Assembly: GCA_003526375.1 (NCBI GenBank)
Contig: DPDG01000094.1
Span: 15,724-67,159, forward strand
Length of the DNA: 51,436 nucleotides
Direction: 5' to 3'
Source: Lentisphaeria bacterium
Lineage (GTDB): Bacteria > Verrucomicrobiota > Lentisphaeria > Victivallales > UBA1829
Each line of letters begins with the position of its first letter. Position 1 is the first letter of the stretch. Below are positions 26,239 through 35,122 of this stretch, one piece after another. Made by a program: the position numbers and the translations under genes. The notes beneath the pieces are model-generated. The model made no database searches. It was not told the origin of the DNA and was given only the letters and a program-made list of their open reading frames with translations.

Positions 26239-28569
26239 TTATTCCGGCAGACGGATTTCTTTCGGTTTGCCGGGCAGGAGGTTCACGGGAATGCGCGAAC
26301 CCCTGTAATCCAGAAGAAAAGAAAGATTCCGCGGGGCTGCGAGAGTGACTTTTGCCTTGCCGTCTTTCCATTGAATGCCGGCAGTGATTCCGCCGCGGGC
26401 GCGAAGCCCGGAGATTTCGCCTTCTTTCCAGAACGTCGGGAGCGCGGGCAGAATTTGAAGAATCATCACGCCGTCATCTGTTGTCAAGTGACTTTGCAGA
26501 AGCATTTCCCCGATTGCGGCAGTGACTCCGAAGTTGCCGTCGATCTGGAACGGCGGATGTGCGTCAAAAAGATTGATGTAAACGCCGCCGCTCCTGTTTT
26601 CGCGGGGATCGACAACCGTCAGCAGGTTTTGGATGATGCGGCATGCGCGGTCGCCGTCAAGAAAACGCGCCCACAATGCGACACGCCAACCCATCGCCCA
26701 GCCGGTACTGAAGTCGCCGCGGCGTTCCAGGGAAATTTTTGCCGCCTCGTAGTATTCACGATTCTGTTCCGTCGTGAACTCTGCTCCCGGATAGACTCCG
26801 TAAAGGTGGGAGAGATGGCGGTGGTGGATTTCCGCTTCCTCGAAATCCTCCCCGAATTCAAGAAGCTGTCCCTCCCTGCCGATACACGGTTTCTTCAGGC
26901 GCGGCAATGCGTTGCGAAGCCGTTCTTCCATCGGATCGTCCAGCCCGAGTTCGGCGATGCAGAAAAGCACTTCCTTGAAATTTTCCGTGATCAGTGTCAT
27001 ATCCATGAGGGTGCCGGACGCCACGGAGACGGGTTTTCCCGTGTCAGGATCAAGGAAACTGTTTTCCGGCGAGGTGGACGGGATGGTCAGCAGAGTGCCG
27101 TCCGGCTCCTCCACGAGAAAATCAAGCAGGAACTCCGCGGAACCGCGCAGAATGGGATAATGTTCTTTCAGGAAAACGGTATCGCCGGAATAAAGGTAAT
27201 GGTCAAAGATATGACGGCAGAGCCATGCTCCGCAGACCGGCCAGAATCCCCACTGAGCCTTGCCTGTTGCGAGCGATGCGAAACGCCAGATGTCCGCATT
27301 GTGATGCAGGCACCAGCCTTTGCAATGGTAGAGTTTCTCCGCCGCTTCTTTTCCCTGTTCTGCGTATTCGCGGATTAAACGGAACAGCGGCTCCGCGCAT
27401 TCCGCGAGACTGGTATTTTCCGCCGGCCAGTAGTTCATTTCCGTGTTGATGTTCGTCGTGTAATTGGACCCCCATGGTGGCATGAGCAGATGATTCCAGA
27501 TCCCCTGAAGATTGGTTGCCTGTGTGCCGGGGCGCGAGGAGGCGATCATGAGATAACGTCCGAAATGATACAGCAGAGCCGCCATATTCGGCGGTACGTT
27601 TTCAGATGTTTCACAGGCTTTGAGCCGCTGATCCGTCGGGAGAAAATCCCCGGCAGCCTCCGGAAAACTCAGGAGGGAGCGGCTGAAGATCGGTTGATAG
27701 TCTTTCAGATGTTTTTGATATAGCTGTTCAAAATCCACGCCGGAGACAGCGGAGAAATCATGCAGGCATTTTTCTTCGGGAGTTGCACCGGAGGAGCCGG
27801 GAACAGTCTTCCAGTCGATGAAATCACTGCGGATGGCAAGCAGGAGCGTGACGCTGTCCGCTTCCGCAATATGAAGTTTTCCGGTTTCATCGGCGGAAAC
27901 GGTTCCGCCCTGATGCAGAGCTTTCAACCGCATCTGATACCGGATTCCCGGACGGTTTTCACCGTTTCGCCAGACGATTCTGTTGCGGCGGTTGAAGACG
28001 GGGCACTCTCCATTGAAGTAAATGGAATCATCGGAACCTGATGCGGTTCCTCGGATTTCCGATTCAAAAAACGCATCGGATGTAATGGCATTCGGACGGT
28101 CCGCCGAAAACCGGATCACGATCAACTGATCCGGATTACTTGCGAAAAACTCTCTGCGGAATGTGACGCCGCCTGACCGGAAGACCGTGACCGCCAGCGC
28201 GTTTTCCAGATCAAGCGACCGCACATAATCCGAAACCGTTCCATCCAGTTTGAATTCGAATTTCAGCTTTCCCGCCGGAAGATAGCTTTGCGAATCATGA
28301 TCCAGCATTTCCCTGCTGATGAATTCATCGGCTTCCGTGAAACGCCTTTCGCGGATCATTTTCCGCGCCTCCGGGAGATTTTCAAATACTTTTCCGCTGT
28401 ATGCATGCTCCGGAAGCCCCGACCAGAGAGTATCCTCGTTCAGGGCGAGTTCCTCATGCTCCGTTCCTCCGTAGGTCATTGCGCCGAGTCTGCCGTTGCC
28501 GAGCGGCAGAGCGCCTTCCCAGCAGTCCGCAGGTTGCGTATAATATAGAAGAGCTGAACTTTTATTCAT
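26239..28569 (-). CDS. Glycoside hydrolase family 95 (alpha-L-fucosidase / alpha-L-galactosidase type)
   Basis: A 776-residue GH95 enzyme. The N-terminal beta domain begins YYTQPADCWEGALPLGNGRLGAM with the family's LNEDTLWSG, and the (alpha/alpha)6 barrel contains NINTEMNYWPAENTSLAEC near residue 370, which holds the Asn residues of the catalytic centre, then HRHLSHLYGVYPG and IDGNFGVTAAI. No signal peptide is present, so it acts on imported oligosaccharides. Fucosidase and galactosidase specificity cannot be separated by eye. Together with GH35 and CE7 it suggests acetylated, fucosylated or galactosylated glycans. Confidence 0.92.
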   Translation of the reverse strand: MNKSSALLYYTQPADCWEGALPLGNGRLGAMTYGGTEHEELALNEDTLWSGLPEHAYSGKVFENLPEARKMIRERRFTEADEFISREMLDHDSQSYLPAGKLKFEFKLDGTVSDYVRSLDLENALAVTVFRSGGVTFRREFFASNPDQLIVIRFSADRPNAITSDAFFESEIRGTASGSDDSIYFNGECPVFNRRNRIVWRNGENRPGIRYQMRLKALHQGGTVSADETGKLHIAEADSVTLLLAIRSDFIDWKTVPGSSGATPEEKCLHDFSAVSGVDFEQLYQKHLKDYQPIFSRSLLSFPEAAGDFLPTDQRLKACETSENVPPNMAALLYHFGRYLMIASSRPGTQATNLQGIWNHLLMPPWGSNYTTNINTEMNYWPAENTSLAECAEPLFRLIREYAEQGKEAAEKLYHCKGWCLHHNADIWRFASLATGKAQWGFWPVCGAWLCRHIFDHYLYSGDTVFLKEHYPILRGSAEFLLDFLVEEPDGTLLTIPSTSPENSFLDPDTGKPVSVASGTLMDMTLITENFKEVLFCIAELGLDDPMEERLRNALPRLKKPCIGREGQLLEFGEDFEEAEIHHRHLSHLYGVYPGAEFTTEQNREYYEAAKISLERRGDFSTGWAMGWRVALWARFLDGDRACRIIQNLLTVVDPRENRSGGVYINLFDAHPPFQIDGNFGVTAAIGEMLLQSHLTTDDGVMILQILPALPTFWKEGEISGLRARGGITAGIQWKDGKAKVTLAAPRNLSFLLDYRGSRIPVNLLPGKPKEIRLPE

Positions 28570-28722
28570 AAAGCCGATCCTTTGCTGTTGACTGAAATTT
28601 CTGTTTCCGGGAAGTTACATCAGGGACACGGAATGCGCAATATCGGATGCAGGATATCTTTGATGTTTTTTATGAATATTGCTGTCGTGAAAAGAGTAGG
28701 ATGATATATTTTATTCATAAAG

Positions 28723-28760
28723 AAGACGGAAAAGCAGTTCAACTTTTGCTTTTCCGTCTT
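28723..28760 (-). terminator. Long-stem hairpin after the isomerase gene
   Basis: AAGACGGAAAAGCA (28723-28736) and TGCTTTTCCGTCTT (28747-28760) form a perfect 14-base stem with a ten-base loop. It lies 22 bases past the isomerase stop on the minus strand and separates it from GH95. The T-run after it is weak. Confidence 0.65.
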
Positions 28761-28781
28761 TGAGGCAATTTGCTTTTCAGA

Positions 28782-29549
28782 TCAGAAAAAGTTTTCCGAA
28801 AGGTAGTCATAACTCATTTTGAGCGATTCAAACGGACAGCCGGGGCAGACGTCCTGTTCGACGATATACCAGAGGCATCCGGCTTCGTCGGCGGCTTCGA
28901 GGATGGGCTTCCATTCCAGATTTCCGCTGCCGATTTCGGTCATGATCTGCTTGCCGTCGCGGAAACCGCTGTCCTTCAGATGGAGAAGCGGGAGACGCCC
29001 GGAAAGTTTTTTGATCCATGTGACCGGATTTGCTCCGCCCTGCTGGACCCAGTAAGTGTCCGGCTCGCCTTTGAGATTTTCGGCGGTCGAGGCGGAATAG
29101 AGGATATCCAGCACAGTTCTGCCGTTGAACTTCTCAAATTCGAGAGCGTGATTGTGATAGCACAGCGTGATTCCTGCGGCTTTCAGCCTGGTGCCGACTT
29201 CATTGAGCCCTGCCGCCAGCTTGAGGCAGTCTTCTTCGCAGGTCCACTTGACATGCGGGTAAGGATACGCCGTGTAGGGACATTTTACTGCATGAAGCCG
29301 TTCAATGACTTCGTCGGTTTTATCGAAAAGCAGCGCACCGGAGTCATGTGACGCACAGCAGACAAGCCCTTCACCGTCGAGAATGCTTGCAAGCTCCTTG
29401 TTGTCGATGGGGCCGAGCCCGGAAATCTGGACCGCATCGTAACCGATCGCCTTGATTTTCTTCATGGATTCGGCGATGTCTTTCGGGGTTTTCGTGTATT
29501 CGCGGATCGTGTAAAGCTGCGCCGCGAGGTTCTTTTTGCCAAGTTTCAT
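28782..29549 (-). CDS. Sugar phosphate isomerase/epimerase (xylose-isomerase-like TIM barrel)
   Basis: A 255-residue AP-endonuclease-2/xylose-isomerase-like TIM barrel. Typical metal-site contexts are seen: CYHNHALEFEKF, LLHLKDSGFRDGKQIMTEIGSGNLEW and YIVEQDVCPGCPFES. Members isomerise or epimerise sugars or sugar acids in the cytoplasm. The substrate is unknown, but its place upstream of GH95 suggests handling of a released monosaccharide. A good AGGAGG-like ribosome site precedes the ATG. Confidence 0.82.
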   Translation of the reverse strand: MKLGKKNLAAQLYTIREYTKTPKDIAESMKKIKAIGYDAVQISGLGPIDNKELASILDGEGLVCCASHDSGALLFDKTDEVIERLHAVKCPYTAYPYPHVKWTCEEDCLKLAAGLNEVGTRLKAAGITLCYHNHALEFEKFNGRTVLDILYSASTAENLKGEPDTYWVQQGGANPVTWIKKLSGRLPLLHLKDSGFRDGKQIMTEIGSGNLEWKPILEAADEAGCLWYIVEQDVCPGCPFESLKMSYDYLSENFF

Positions 29550-29698
29550 AATTGAAATCCTCCTTTTGAAATATAATATAGACCCGTTTCCCGGATTCTT
29601 CCAGTTGTTTTCTGATGCAGTTTACTGTCTGAACAACGGACCTTCTCCGGATTAATGCCGGTGCTGGAAACTATTTTTTTGAAAACGGTTATTATTTT

Positions 29699-29727
29699 TT
29701 GACAAAAGCCGGACTCTCATGTATATT
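29699..29727 (+). promoter_or_regulatory. Sigma-70 promoter of icd
   Basis: TTGACA (29699-29704) and TATATT (29722-29727) are 17 bases apart, about 43 bases before the icd start codon. Confidence 0.8.
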
Positions 29728-29770
29728 CTGTGCCATAAGTTTCAAAATATTATGAGGAGTTGATGAAAAC

Positions 29771-31021
29771 ATGGCTTATGACAAGATAAAGGTTCCCGCC
29801 GGAGAAAAGATCACACTGAAATCGGAGGGGGTTCTCGATGTCCCCGATCAGCCGGTCATTACTTACATCGAAGGTGACGGTATCGGCCCGGACATCACGA
29901 AGGCAAGTATGCACATCTGGAACTCCGCCGTGGAAAAAGCTTACGGCGGAAAACGCAAAATCGCGTGGATGGAGGTCTTTGCCGGAGAAAAGGCGAACCG
30001 GATTTACGGCGAGGGCACATGGCTCCCCGATGAAACGGTCGAGGCGATTCGCGACTGCCGCGTCTCCATCAAGGGACCGCTGACGACGCCGGTCGGCAAG
30101 GGAATCCGTTCGCTGAACGTTGCGCTCCGGCAGACCCTTGATCTCTATGTCTGCCTGCGCCCGGTGCGTCACTTTGCCGGAGTACCGTCTCCCGTCAAGA
30201 ATCCCGAATTGACCGATATGGTCGTGTTCCGTGAAAATACAGAGGACATTTACGCGGGAATCGAATGGCAGTCCGGTACTCCCGAAGCGAAGAAAGTCAT
30301 TGACTTCCTTCAGAACGAGATGGGAGTGAAGAAGATCCGTTTCCCGGAAACCAGCGCAATCGGAGTCAAACCGGTTTCCAGAGAGGGAAGCGAGCGCCTG
30401 ATCCGCGCTGCGATCCGGTATGCTCTCGACAACAACCGCAAAAACGTGACGCTGGTCCATAAGGGCAACATCATGAAATTCACCGAGGGCGGATTCAAGG
30501 ACTGGGGATACGAGCTCGCAAAACGCGAATTCGCGGATAAGGTCGCCGTTGCTTCCGAATGCGACTGGAAAGCGCCGGAAGGCAAGATCCTGATCAAAGA
30601 CTGTATCTGTGACGCATTCCTCCAGCAGATTTTGACACGTCCTGCGGAATATGACGTGATCGCCACGATGAATCTGAACGGCGATTATGTTTCCGATGCG
30701 CTTGCAGCCTGCGTCGGCGGTATCGGAATCGCCCCCGGAGCCAACATCAATTATATGACCGGCATGGCGGTTTTCGAGGCGACACACGGAACTGCGCCTA
30801 AATATGCGGGTATGGACAAGGTCAATCCTTCATCGCTTGCGCTTTCCGGCGAGATGCTTCTGCGTCATATCGGCTGGAACGAGGCGGCGGATCTGGTGAT
30901 CAGGGGAATTGAGAAAGCGATTTCCACCAAACAGGTGACTTACGATTTCGCAAGGCTTATGGAGGGGGCGACGGAGCTCTCCTGCTCCGGTTTTGCGGAA
31001 GCCGTGGTCAACAATATGTGA
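29771..31021 (+). CDS. icd: Isocitrate dehydrogenase, NADP-type
   Basis: A 416-residue dimeric-type isocitrate dehydrogenase. Substrate-loop residues are seen in GPLTTPVGKGIRSLNVALRQ (phosphorylatable Ser equivalent in RSLN), the NTEDIYAGIEW segment and the metal-site region VIATMNLNGDYVSDALAA. The cofactor loop ATHGTAPKYAGMDKVNP agrees with NADP use in the E. coli class. It decarboxylates isocitrate to 2-oxoglutarate in the cytosol. GAGGAG precedes the ATG at a slightly long spacing. Its stop overlaps a possible GTG of the next gene. Confidence 0.96.
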   Translation: MAYDKIKVPAGEKITLKSEGVLDVPDQPVITYIEGDGIGPDITKASMHIWNSAVEKAYGGKRKIAWMEVFAGEKANRIYGEGTWLPDETVEAIRDCRVSIKGPLTTPVGKGIRSLNVALRQTLDLYVCLRPVRHFAGVPSPVKNPELTDMVVFRENTEDIYAGIEWQSGTPEAKKVIDFLQNEMGVKKIRFPETSAIGVKPVSREGSERLIRAAIRYALDNNRKNVTLVHKGNIMKFTEGGFKDWGYELAKREFADKVAVASECDWKAPEGKILIKDCICDAFLQQILTRPAEYDVIATMNLNGDYVSDALAACVGGIGIAPGANINYMTGMAVFEATHGTAPKYAGMDKVNPSSLALSGEMLLRHIGWNEAADLVIRGIEKAISTKQVTYDFARLMEGATELSCSGFAEAVVNNM

Positions 31022-31446
31022 GCTGCTCCATGAAGGCGCCGAAGCTGGAAGATTTTGAATTCAGAATGGAGCGCAGCCTCAATCTTGACGAGGTCGCCGC
31101 GCTCTATCTGGAAGCCGGATGGATCACGGAGCCCGTCGACAAGGCGGCGCTCGGTGCGATGCTGAAAGGCTCTTTCGCGGTTTCGGCGGCATTCCTGAAC
31201 GGCAGGCTCGTCGGAATGATGCGTGCGTTTTCCGATGGAGTCAGCGATGCCTACATGCTGGATCTTGTGGTTTTGAAAGAGCATCGCAAGCATGGAATCG
31301 GACGGGAGATATTGGAGCGTCTGGCTGCCTACCTGAAAGAAAAAGGATGCGACTGGGTGCTTTGCGTGGGGGCTCCCGGAACCGAGGCGTTTTATGCAAG
31401 GACCTCCGGTAAAAAGATGGACTCGTTTACCCCGATGAGGTTCTGA
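31018..31446 (+). CDS. GNAT family N-acetyltransferase
   Basis: A 142-residue acetyltransferase. The acetyl-CoA motif A is LDLVVLKEHRKHGIGREILERL (about residues 81-102, with the Q/R-x-x-G-x-G/A form HRKHGIG). The substrate cannot be predicted. The GTG at 31018 overlaps the icd stop (GTGA) and suggests coupling; an ATG at 31030 is the alternative, with no clear ribosome site for either. It lies 19 bases before the DUF2156 gene. Confidence 0.85.
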   Translation: MSCSMKAPKLEDFEFRMERSLNLDEVAALYLEAGWITEPVDKAALGAMLKGSFAVSAAFLNGRLVGMMRAFSDGVSDAYMLDLVVLKEHRKHGIGREILERLAAYLKEKGCDWVLCVGAPGTEAFYARTSGKKMDSFTPMRF

Positions 31447-31465
31447 ATTCAACAAAAGGATTTTT

Positions 31466-32374
31466 ATGAATACAGACTTGTGTTTCGACTACGGCAGAAT
31501 GAAAGCCATTGCGATTGAAGATATGAATGAAATAAAGCGCTGTCTGGCGCTTTCGGATTTCCCCAGTTGTGAATATACGTTCCCGAACCTTTATATTTGG
31601 GCGGATGTCTACGGCACCGTGTGGCAGATTTTCAACGGACATTTTTATGTGCACATGCCGTCGATCGATGAATTGCTTTTTCCGTGTTCCGGCGATCCTG
31701 TCTCCATAGGGGAGCTTGCCGCCGTTTCCAGGGGAATGCGTGCAAGGTCATTCTCCGGTACAATCGCCCATGTTCCCCCCTCCTATATCGCGACGCACCC
31801 GGAGCTTCAGGAGTATTTCACCGCCGTTCCGATGGGAGACGACAACGATGAATACATCTACCAGACAAAGTCTCTCGCCGAGCTTCATGGCGGGAAGCTT
31901 TCCAAAAAGCGCAACCTGATTTCCCAGTTCGAGCGCAATTATGATAACTTTGAAATCAAGAAAATCGAAAAAGAGGACTTCCGCACGGTGATCTCCCTGA
32001 CGGAACACTGGCGTCTGGAACATCTCGACGACACCCGTGTGGAGAATGAGCGCAAAGCGATCAACCGCGCTCTGAACCATTATTGTGAACTCGGCTTCGA
32101 AGGGCTGATGCTGATGGCGGGGGGCGAGCTCAAAGCTTATGCCGTATTCAGCCGGATCAACAGCAATTCCTATACGGTTCAGTTTGAAAAAGCCGACCTG
32201 GAGTGTAAAGGCGCGTCTCAGGTCATCACGAATCAGACTGCAAAATATCTTCTTGACAAGTGCGAATTCATTAACCGCGAGCAGGATCTGGGAATCGAGG
32301 GACTGCGCCACGCCAAACAGTCCTATATGCCGATTCTGATGCTCAAGGATTACTATCTGGTCCCGAAGGCATAA
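31466..32374 (+). CDS. DUF2156 protein (phosphatidylglycerol lysyltransferase-like domain)
   Basis: A 302-residue soluble protein with the DUF2156 double-GNAT fold: CEYTFPNLYIWADVYGT near residue 32, then KKRNLISQFERNY near 142 and YMPILMLKDYYLV at the end. The domain is the catalytic part of MprF-type lysyltransferases, but members without membrane segments, like this one, are of unknown activity. AAAGGA precedes the ATG. It follows another GNAT gene, probably on the icd transcript. Confidence 0.85.
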   Translation: MNTDLCFDYGRMKAIAIEDMNEIKRCLALSDFPSCEYTFPNLYIWADVYGTVWQIFNGHFYVHMPSIDELLFPCSGDPVSIGELAAVSRGMRARSFSGTIAHVPPSYIATHPELQEYFTAVPMGDDNDEYIYQTKSLAELHGGKLSKKRNLISQFERNYDNFEIKKIEKEDFRTVISLTEHWRLEHLDDTRVENERKAINRALNHYCELGFEGLMLMAGGELKAYAVFSRINSNSYTVQFEKADLECKGASQVITNQTAKYLLDKCEFINREQDLGIEGLRHAKQSYMPILMLKDYYLVPKA

Positions 32375-32474
32375 ACAAATTCATATTTTCATCGGAGAGA
32401 GAGAAACAGATACTTACGGTTTTGTATTTTCGACCTGGAGGGAAAGAAAATTGCTTTTCCCGCTAAAGCGGAGA

Positions 32475-33194
32475 TTATTCCGGCATGTCTTCGCAGGATG
32501 TGGTTTTACGGGAGAGAATGACGACGCATTCTCCTTTCCATGAACGGTTTGCACATTTTTTCGTAAGCTCTGCAAGAGTACCGCGGAGAATCTCCTCATG
32601 AAGTTTCGTCGCCTCCCGGATGATGGCTGCATGGGCATCCGCGCCGACTGCTTCATGAAGTTCTCTGATGAGTTTTGTCAGGCGGTAGGGAGACTCGAAG
32701 ATCACGACACTTTTATTTTCTGCGGCGATTTCAGCGATCCTTGCGGAACGGCGGCCGCTTTTGACCGGGAGAAAACCGTAAAATGCAAATTTATCGGACG
32801 GAAGTCCGCTGGCGGCAATAGAAAAAGTCAGCGAGGAGACTCCCGGAATGATCTGCGGCTCAATTCCGGCTTTGACCGCCTCCCGGACCAGAAGAAAGCC
32901 CGGGTCCGCGACACAGGGAGTTCCCGCATCCGTCACGAGACCGATTTTTTCACCTGACCTGACCCTGGCGAGCAACTCCGGAGTTCTGCCGTGTTCATTG
33001 AAGGAATGGTAGGATTCCAGGCGTTTTGCAATCTCATATCTGGCAAGCAGAACTTTCGTCCTGCGCGTATCTTCCGCAAAAATGACATCGCACTCTCTCA
33101 GCGTATTTACAGCGCGGAAAGTCATATCCTCCAAATTTCCGATCGGGGTGGAAATCAGATAAAGCGCACCGGCGGGATGCATTGTTTCAGGCAC
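32475..33194 (-). CDS. rsmI: 16S rRNA (cytidine-1402-2'-O)-methyltransferase
   Basis: A 239-residue tetrapyrrole-methylase-fold enzyme that 2'-O-methylates C1402 in the ribosomal P site. GALYLISTPIGNLEDMTFRA at 9-28, EDTRRTKVLL near 41, GLVTDAGTPCVADPG near 88 and FYGFLP near 141 are all RsmI signatures. The usual PGPSA motif reads PGVSSL here. It is somewhat shorter than the E. coli enzyme, lacking the C-terminal extension, as in many bacteria. Confidence 0.94.
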   Translation of the reverse strand: MPETMHPAGALYLISTPIGNLEDMTFRAVNTLRECDVIFAEDTRRTKVLLARYEIAKRLESYHSFNEHGRTPELLARVRSGEKIGLVTDAGTPCVADPGFLLVREAVKAGIEPQIIPGVSSLTFSIAASGLPSDKFAFYGFLPVKSGRRSARIAEIAAENKSVVIFESPYRLTKLIRELHEAVGADAHAAIIREATKLHEEILRGTLAELTKKCANRSWKGECVVILSRKTTSCEDMPE

Positions 33195-33234
33195 GATCCA
33201 TACTCCGTTTCATGAAAACACGATGAGTTTTTGC

Positions 33235-33447
33235 TCAGTGCTTGTTTTCCCAATATTCCGATTTTGCCTTTTCCAAAAGGAGCCCGACCTGATCGAGATC
33301 GATCGGAGTGTATCCCTTTTCTTCAAGAGAAGCGCAAAACACAAGCCAGTCCTGATGGTTCCACTCACCTTCGTGGAGCTTTACAAAATCCATGGGCAGA
33401 CTGGTTTTCGCCAGTCTTGTTAGATTTACTTCTGCATTTGATGGCAT
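33235..33447 (-). CDS. Small hypothetical protein, 70 residues
   Basis: An acidic-to-neutral 70-residue protein with a clear AGGAG ribosome site six bases before its ATG. No domain is recognised; it has no signal peptide or membrane segment, and the sequence FVKLHEGEWNHQDWLVFCASLEEKGYTPIDL reads like a small globular helical protein. A promoter candidate lies upstream (TTGACA at 33529-33524, TAAATT at 33507-33502, 16-base spacer). It sits 40 bases upstream of rsmI on the same strand. Confidence 0.65.
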   Translation of the reverse strand: MPSNAEVNLTRLAKTSLPMDFVKLHEGEWNHQDWLVFCASLEEKGYTPIDLDQVGLLLEKAKSEYWENKH

Positions 33448-33872
33448 AACGCTCCTCTCATTCTTTTTGTCCGGTCATTCGGAACAATTCCATTATACTA
33501 TAATTTACAGCAGAAACAGAAAATGTCAAGAAAAATCATTTTATTAATGAAATAAGAATTCAATATCAAGGAACTTGAGCTGGAACTATCTTGAAATAAG
33601 ATGATTGCAAAAGTTACTATGCGGATTTTCGTCTATGGAAAACGGAGAAGATATCCGGAATGCTGGAAAAACGGCGTAACTCATTAATAATTAATTTACT
33701 ATGGCTGAAAAACAGGCTTTCCGGAAGGCTGGGGCAGGAATCATATCATTAATAAAATATAACAGAAGTTTAACTTGAATCCGTCTGCAGAATGTTTGCA
33801 GAAAAGGCGTGCGGGAAGCGAAATCTCCTTTCACCGGATTTCCGGAAAAGCCGGAGGTGCCGTTTAAAAACA
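33448..33872. other. Intergenic region, no gene seen
   Basis: About 425 AT-rich bases. At its left end is the promoter candidate of the 70-residue protein gene; its right end meets the terminator at 33873. I find no supported coding region or structured RNA. Confidence 0.5.
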
Positions 33873-33896
33873 AAAACCCCGTCGAAACGGGGTTTT
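33873..33896 (-). terminator. Rho-independent terminator of the 67-residue protein gene
   Basis: AAAACCCCGT (33873-33882) and ACGGGGTTTT (33887-33896) form a ten-base stem with a CGAA/TTCG loop, followed on the minus strand by T-rich sequence. It is a textbook intrinsic terminator 25 bases after the stop codon. Confidence 0.9.
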
Positions 33897-33920
33897 CAGT
33901 AAAATCAATGAAAATTGAAA

Positions 33921-34124
33921 TTAAGCTTTGCCGGCTTTGCATTTCAGTTTTTCATAGTCTTCCTTGGCAACGAACTTGGTCAGATTTGTGCCGTCATCAT
34001 CTTTTGCTCTGACAGCATAACGCTTCTGAATGCCCTTGCTTGTCTTTCTTTCATAGACAACCTTGGTGCATTTTGCTTCCGGGACATCGACTTTACTTCT
34101 CTTTTTGACGTTGTAGAACTGCAT
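33921..34124 (-). CDS. Small basic protein, 67 residues, unknown
   Basis: A lysine-rich 67-residue protein starting MQFYNVKKRSKVDVPEAKC, with two Cys residues and alternating basic and acidic patches (KRYAVRAKDDDGTNLTKF). A GGGAG ribosome site lies eight bases before the ATG, and a strong terminator follows. A monocistronic unit with this promoter (TTGATT 34214-34209, TATGAT 34192-34187) and terminator suggests high expression. The charge and size resemble a ribosome- or nucleic-acid-associated protein, but I do not recognise the family. Confidence 0.75.
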   Translation of the reverse strand: MQFYNVKKRSKVDVPEAKCTKVVYERKTSKGIQKRYAVRAKDDDGTNLTKFVAKEDYEKLKCKAGKA

Positions 34125-34186
34125 GTTGCTGCTCCCTTCTGTGTTGGTTTTTGGATACTCACTGTATCTTGCGCTATAAAAAATTA

Positions 34187-34214
34187 TCATACAAGAAAAC
34201 AAATGCAAATCAAA
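34187..34214 (-). promoter_or_regulatory. Promoter candidate of the 67-residue protein gene
   Basis: TTGATT (34214-34209) and TATGAT (34192-34187) with a 16-base spacer on the minus strand, about 60 bases before the start codon. Confidence 0.45.
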
Positions 34215-34338
34215 TATCAAAAAATCCGCGTTTTTTTTGAGTTTATTTTGAACCTGAAGCCATTTTTTCCTGAAAAACGATTCTTTTCGGAAGAAAAAAA
34301 GTTGCAGTAAGGCGCAGTATGAGGGAAGAAGGACTTTT

Positions 34339-34890
34339 TCAATCCACCCTCAGGGCTTCCGCATAGGATAGCAGCTTGCCGTCTATGGCTTCTCCGCGTT
34401 TATCAGCCTCAAGAAGAAAGGCTTCAAGCGTATGCTTCTCGACAAGAAGAGTTTCAATATCCTCAGATTCATCGAATTGAGTCTGGAGAGAGCCTTGTTC
34501 CGCCTCATTTGCTTCCATGATTGCGATGCAGGTCGCCTCGGATGTGAGCCCCGGGGAACTGTACGCGGGCGGGAGGATGCGCAGGACTTTGCCGTGATAA
34601 CCGGTCTCTTCCCTGAGTTCGCGGACCGCTGTTTCCTCCGGATTTTCACCGCGGTTGACGAGTCCGGCGGGAAATTCAATCGTGAGTTTGTTGACCGGCG
34701 GGCGGTACTGGCGTACAAGGATCAGGCGATTGGAGGGTTTCAGTGTGCAGATTATGGCGACGGCTCCGGCGCAGTTCTGCCGTGCGGCGGCTTCCCACGT
34801 GCGTATTTTCCCCTTGCGGTCTTCATAAGTGAGTTCATTCAGCAGGAGCCATTTCCCTGCCGCGATCTGTTCGCATGCGATTCTTTTCAT
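34339..34890 (-). CDS. Nudix hydrolase (ADP-ribose pyrophosphatase-like)
   Basis: A 183-residue Nudix enzyme. The box G-x5-E-x7-REUxEExGU is complete at residues 76-98 (GLVNRGENPEETAV...REETGY). The preceding RQYRPPVNKLTIEFPAG is typical of ADP-ribose pyrophosphatases of the NudF/YjhB group. It would hydrolyse ADP-ribose or related nucleoside diphosphates in the cytosol. Exact substrate not determinable. Confidence 0.9.
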   Translation of the reverse strand: MKRIACEQIAAGKWLLLNELTYEDRKGKIRTWEAAARQNCAGAVAIICTLKPSNRLILVRQYRPPVNKLTIEFPAGLVNRGENPEETAVRELREETGYHGKVLRILPPAYSSPGLTSEATCIAIMEANEAEQGSLQTQFDESEDIETLLVEKHTLEAFLLEADKRGEAIDGKLLSYAEALRVD

Positions 34891-35122
34891 CAGATTCAGC
34901 CTCGTTTTTAATAAAAAAATAAAAAGATACTTGAATATAATGCAAATTATGCTAAAGTATAGTATCGATTGAGAGATTATGATCCCTTATCTGTCCTTTT
35001 CACTGTGTTTTCAACAGTGTTATCCCCCTGCTGTTTTCACGAAAAATATTTTTTCTATGATTTTCAGGGAAGGTCAGGGATAAGAAGTCCTTTATATTTA
35101 AAGTGATTCAGGAGAGTTGTTT

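Noticed and set aside
35008..35028. TTTTCAACA and TTATCCCCC resembling DnaA boxes upstream of coaE
   Set aside because: Each has two or more mismatches from TTATCCACA, only two occur, and no dnaA, dnaN or AT-rich unwinding region is nearby.
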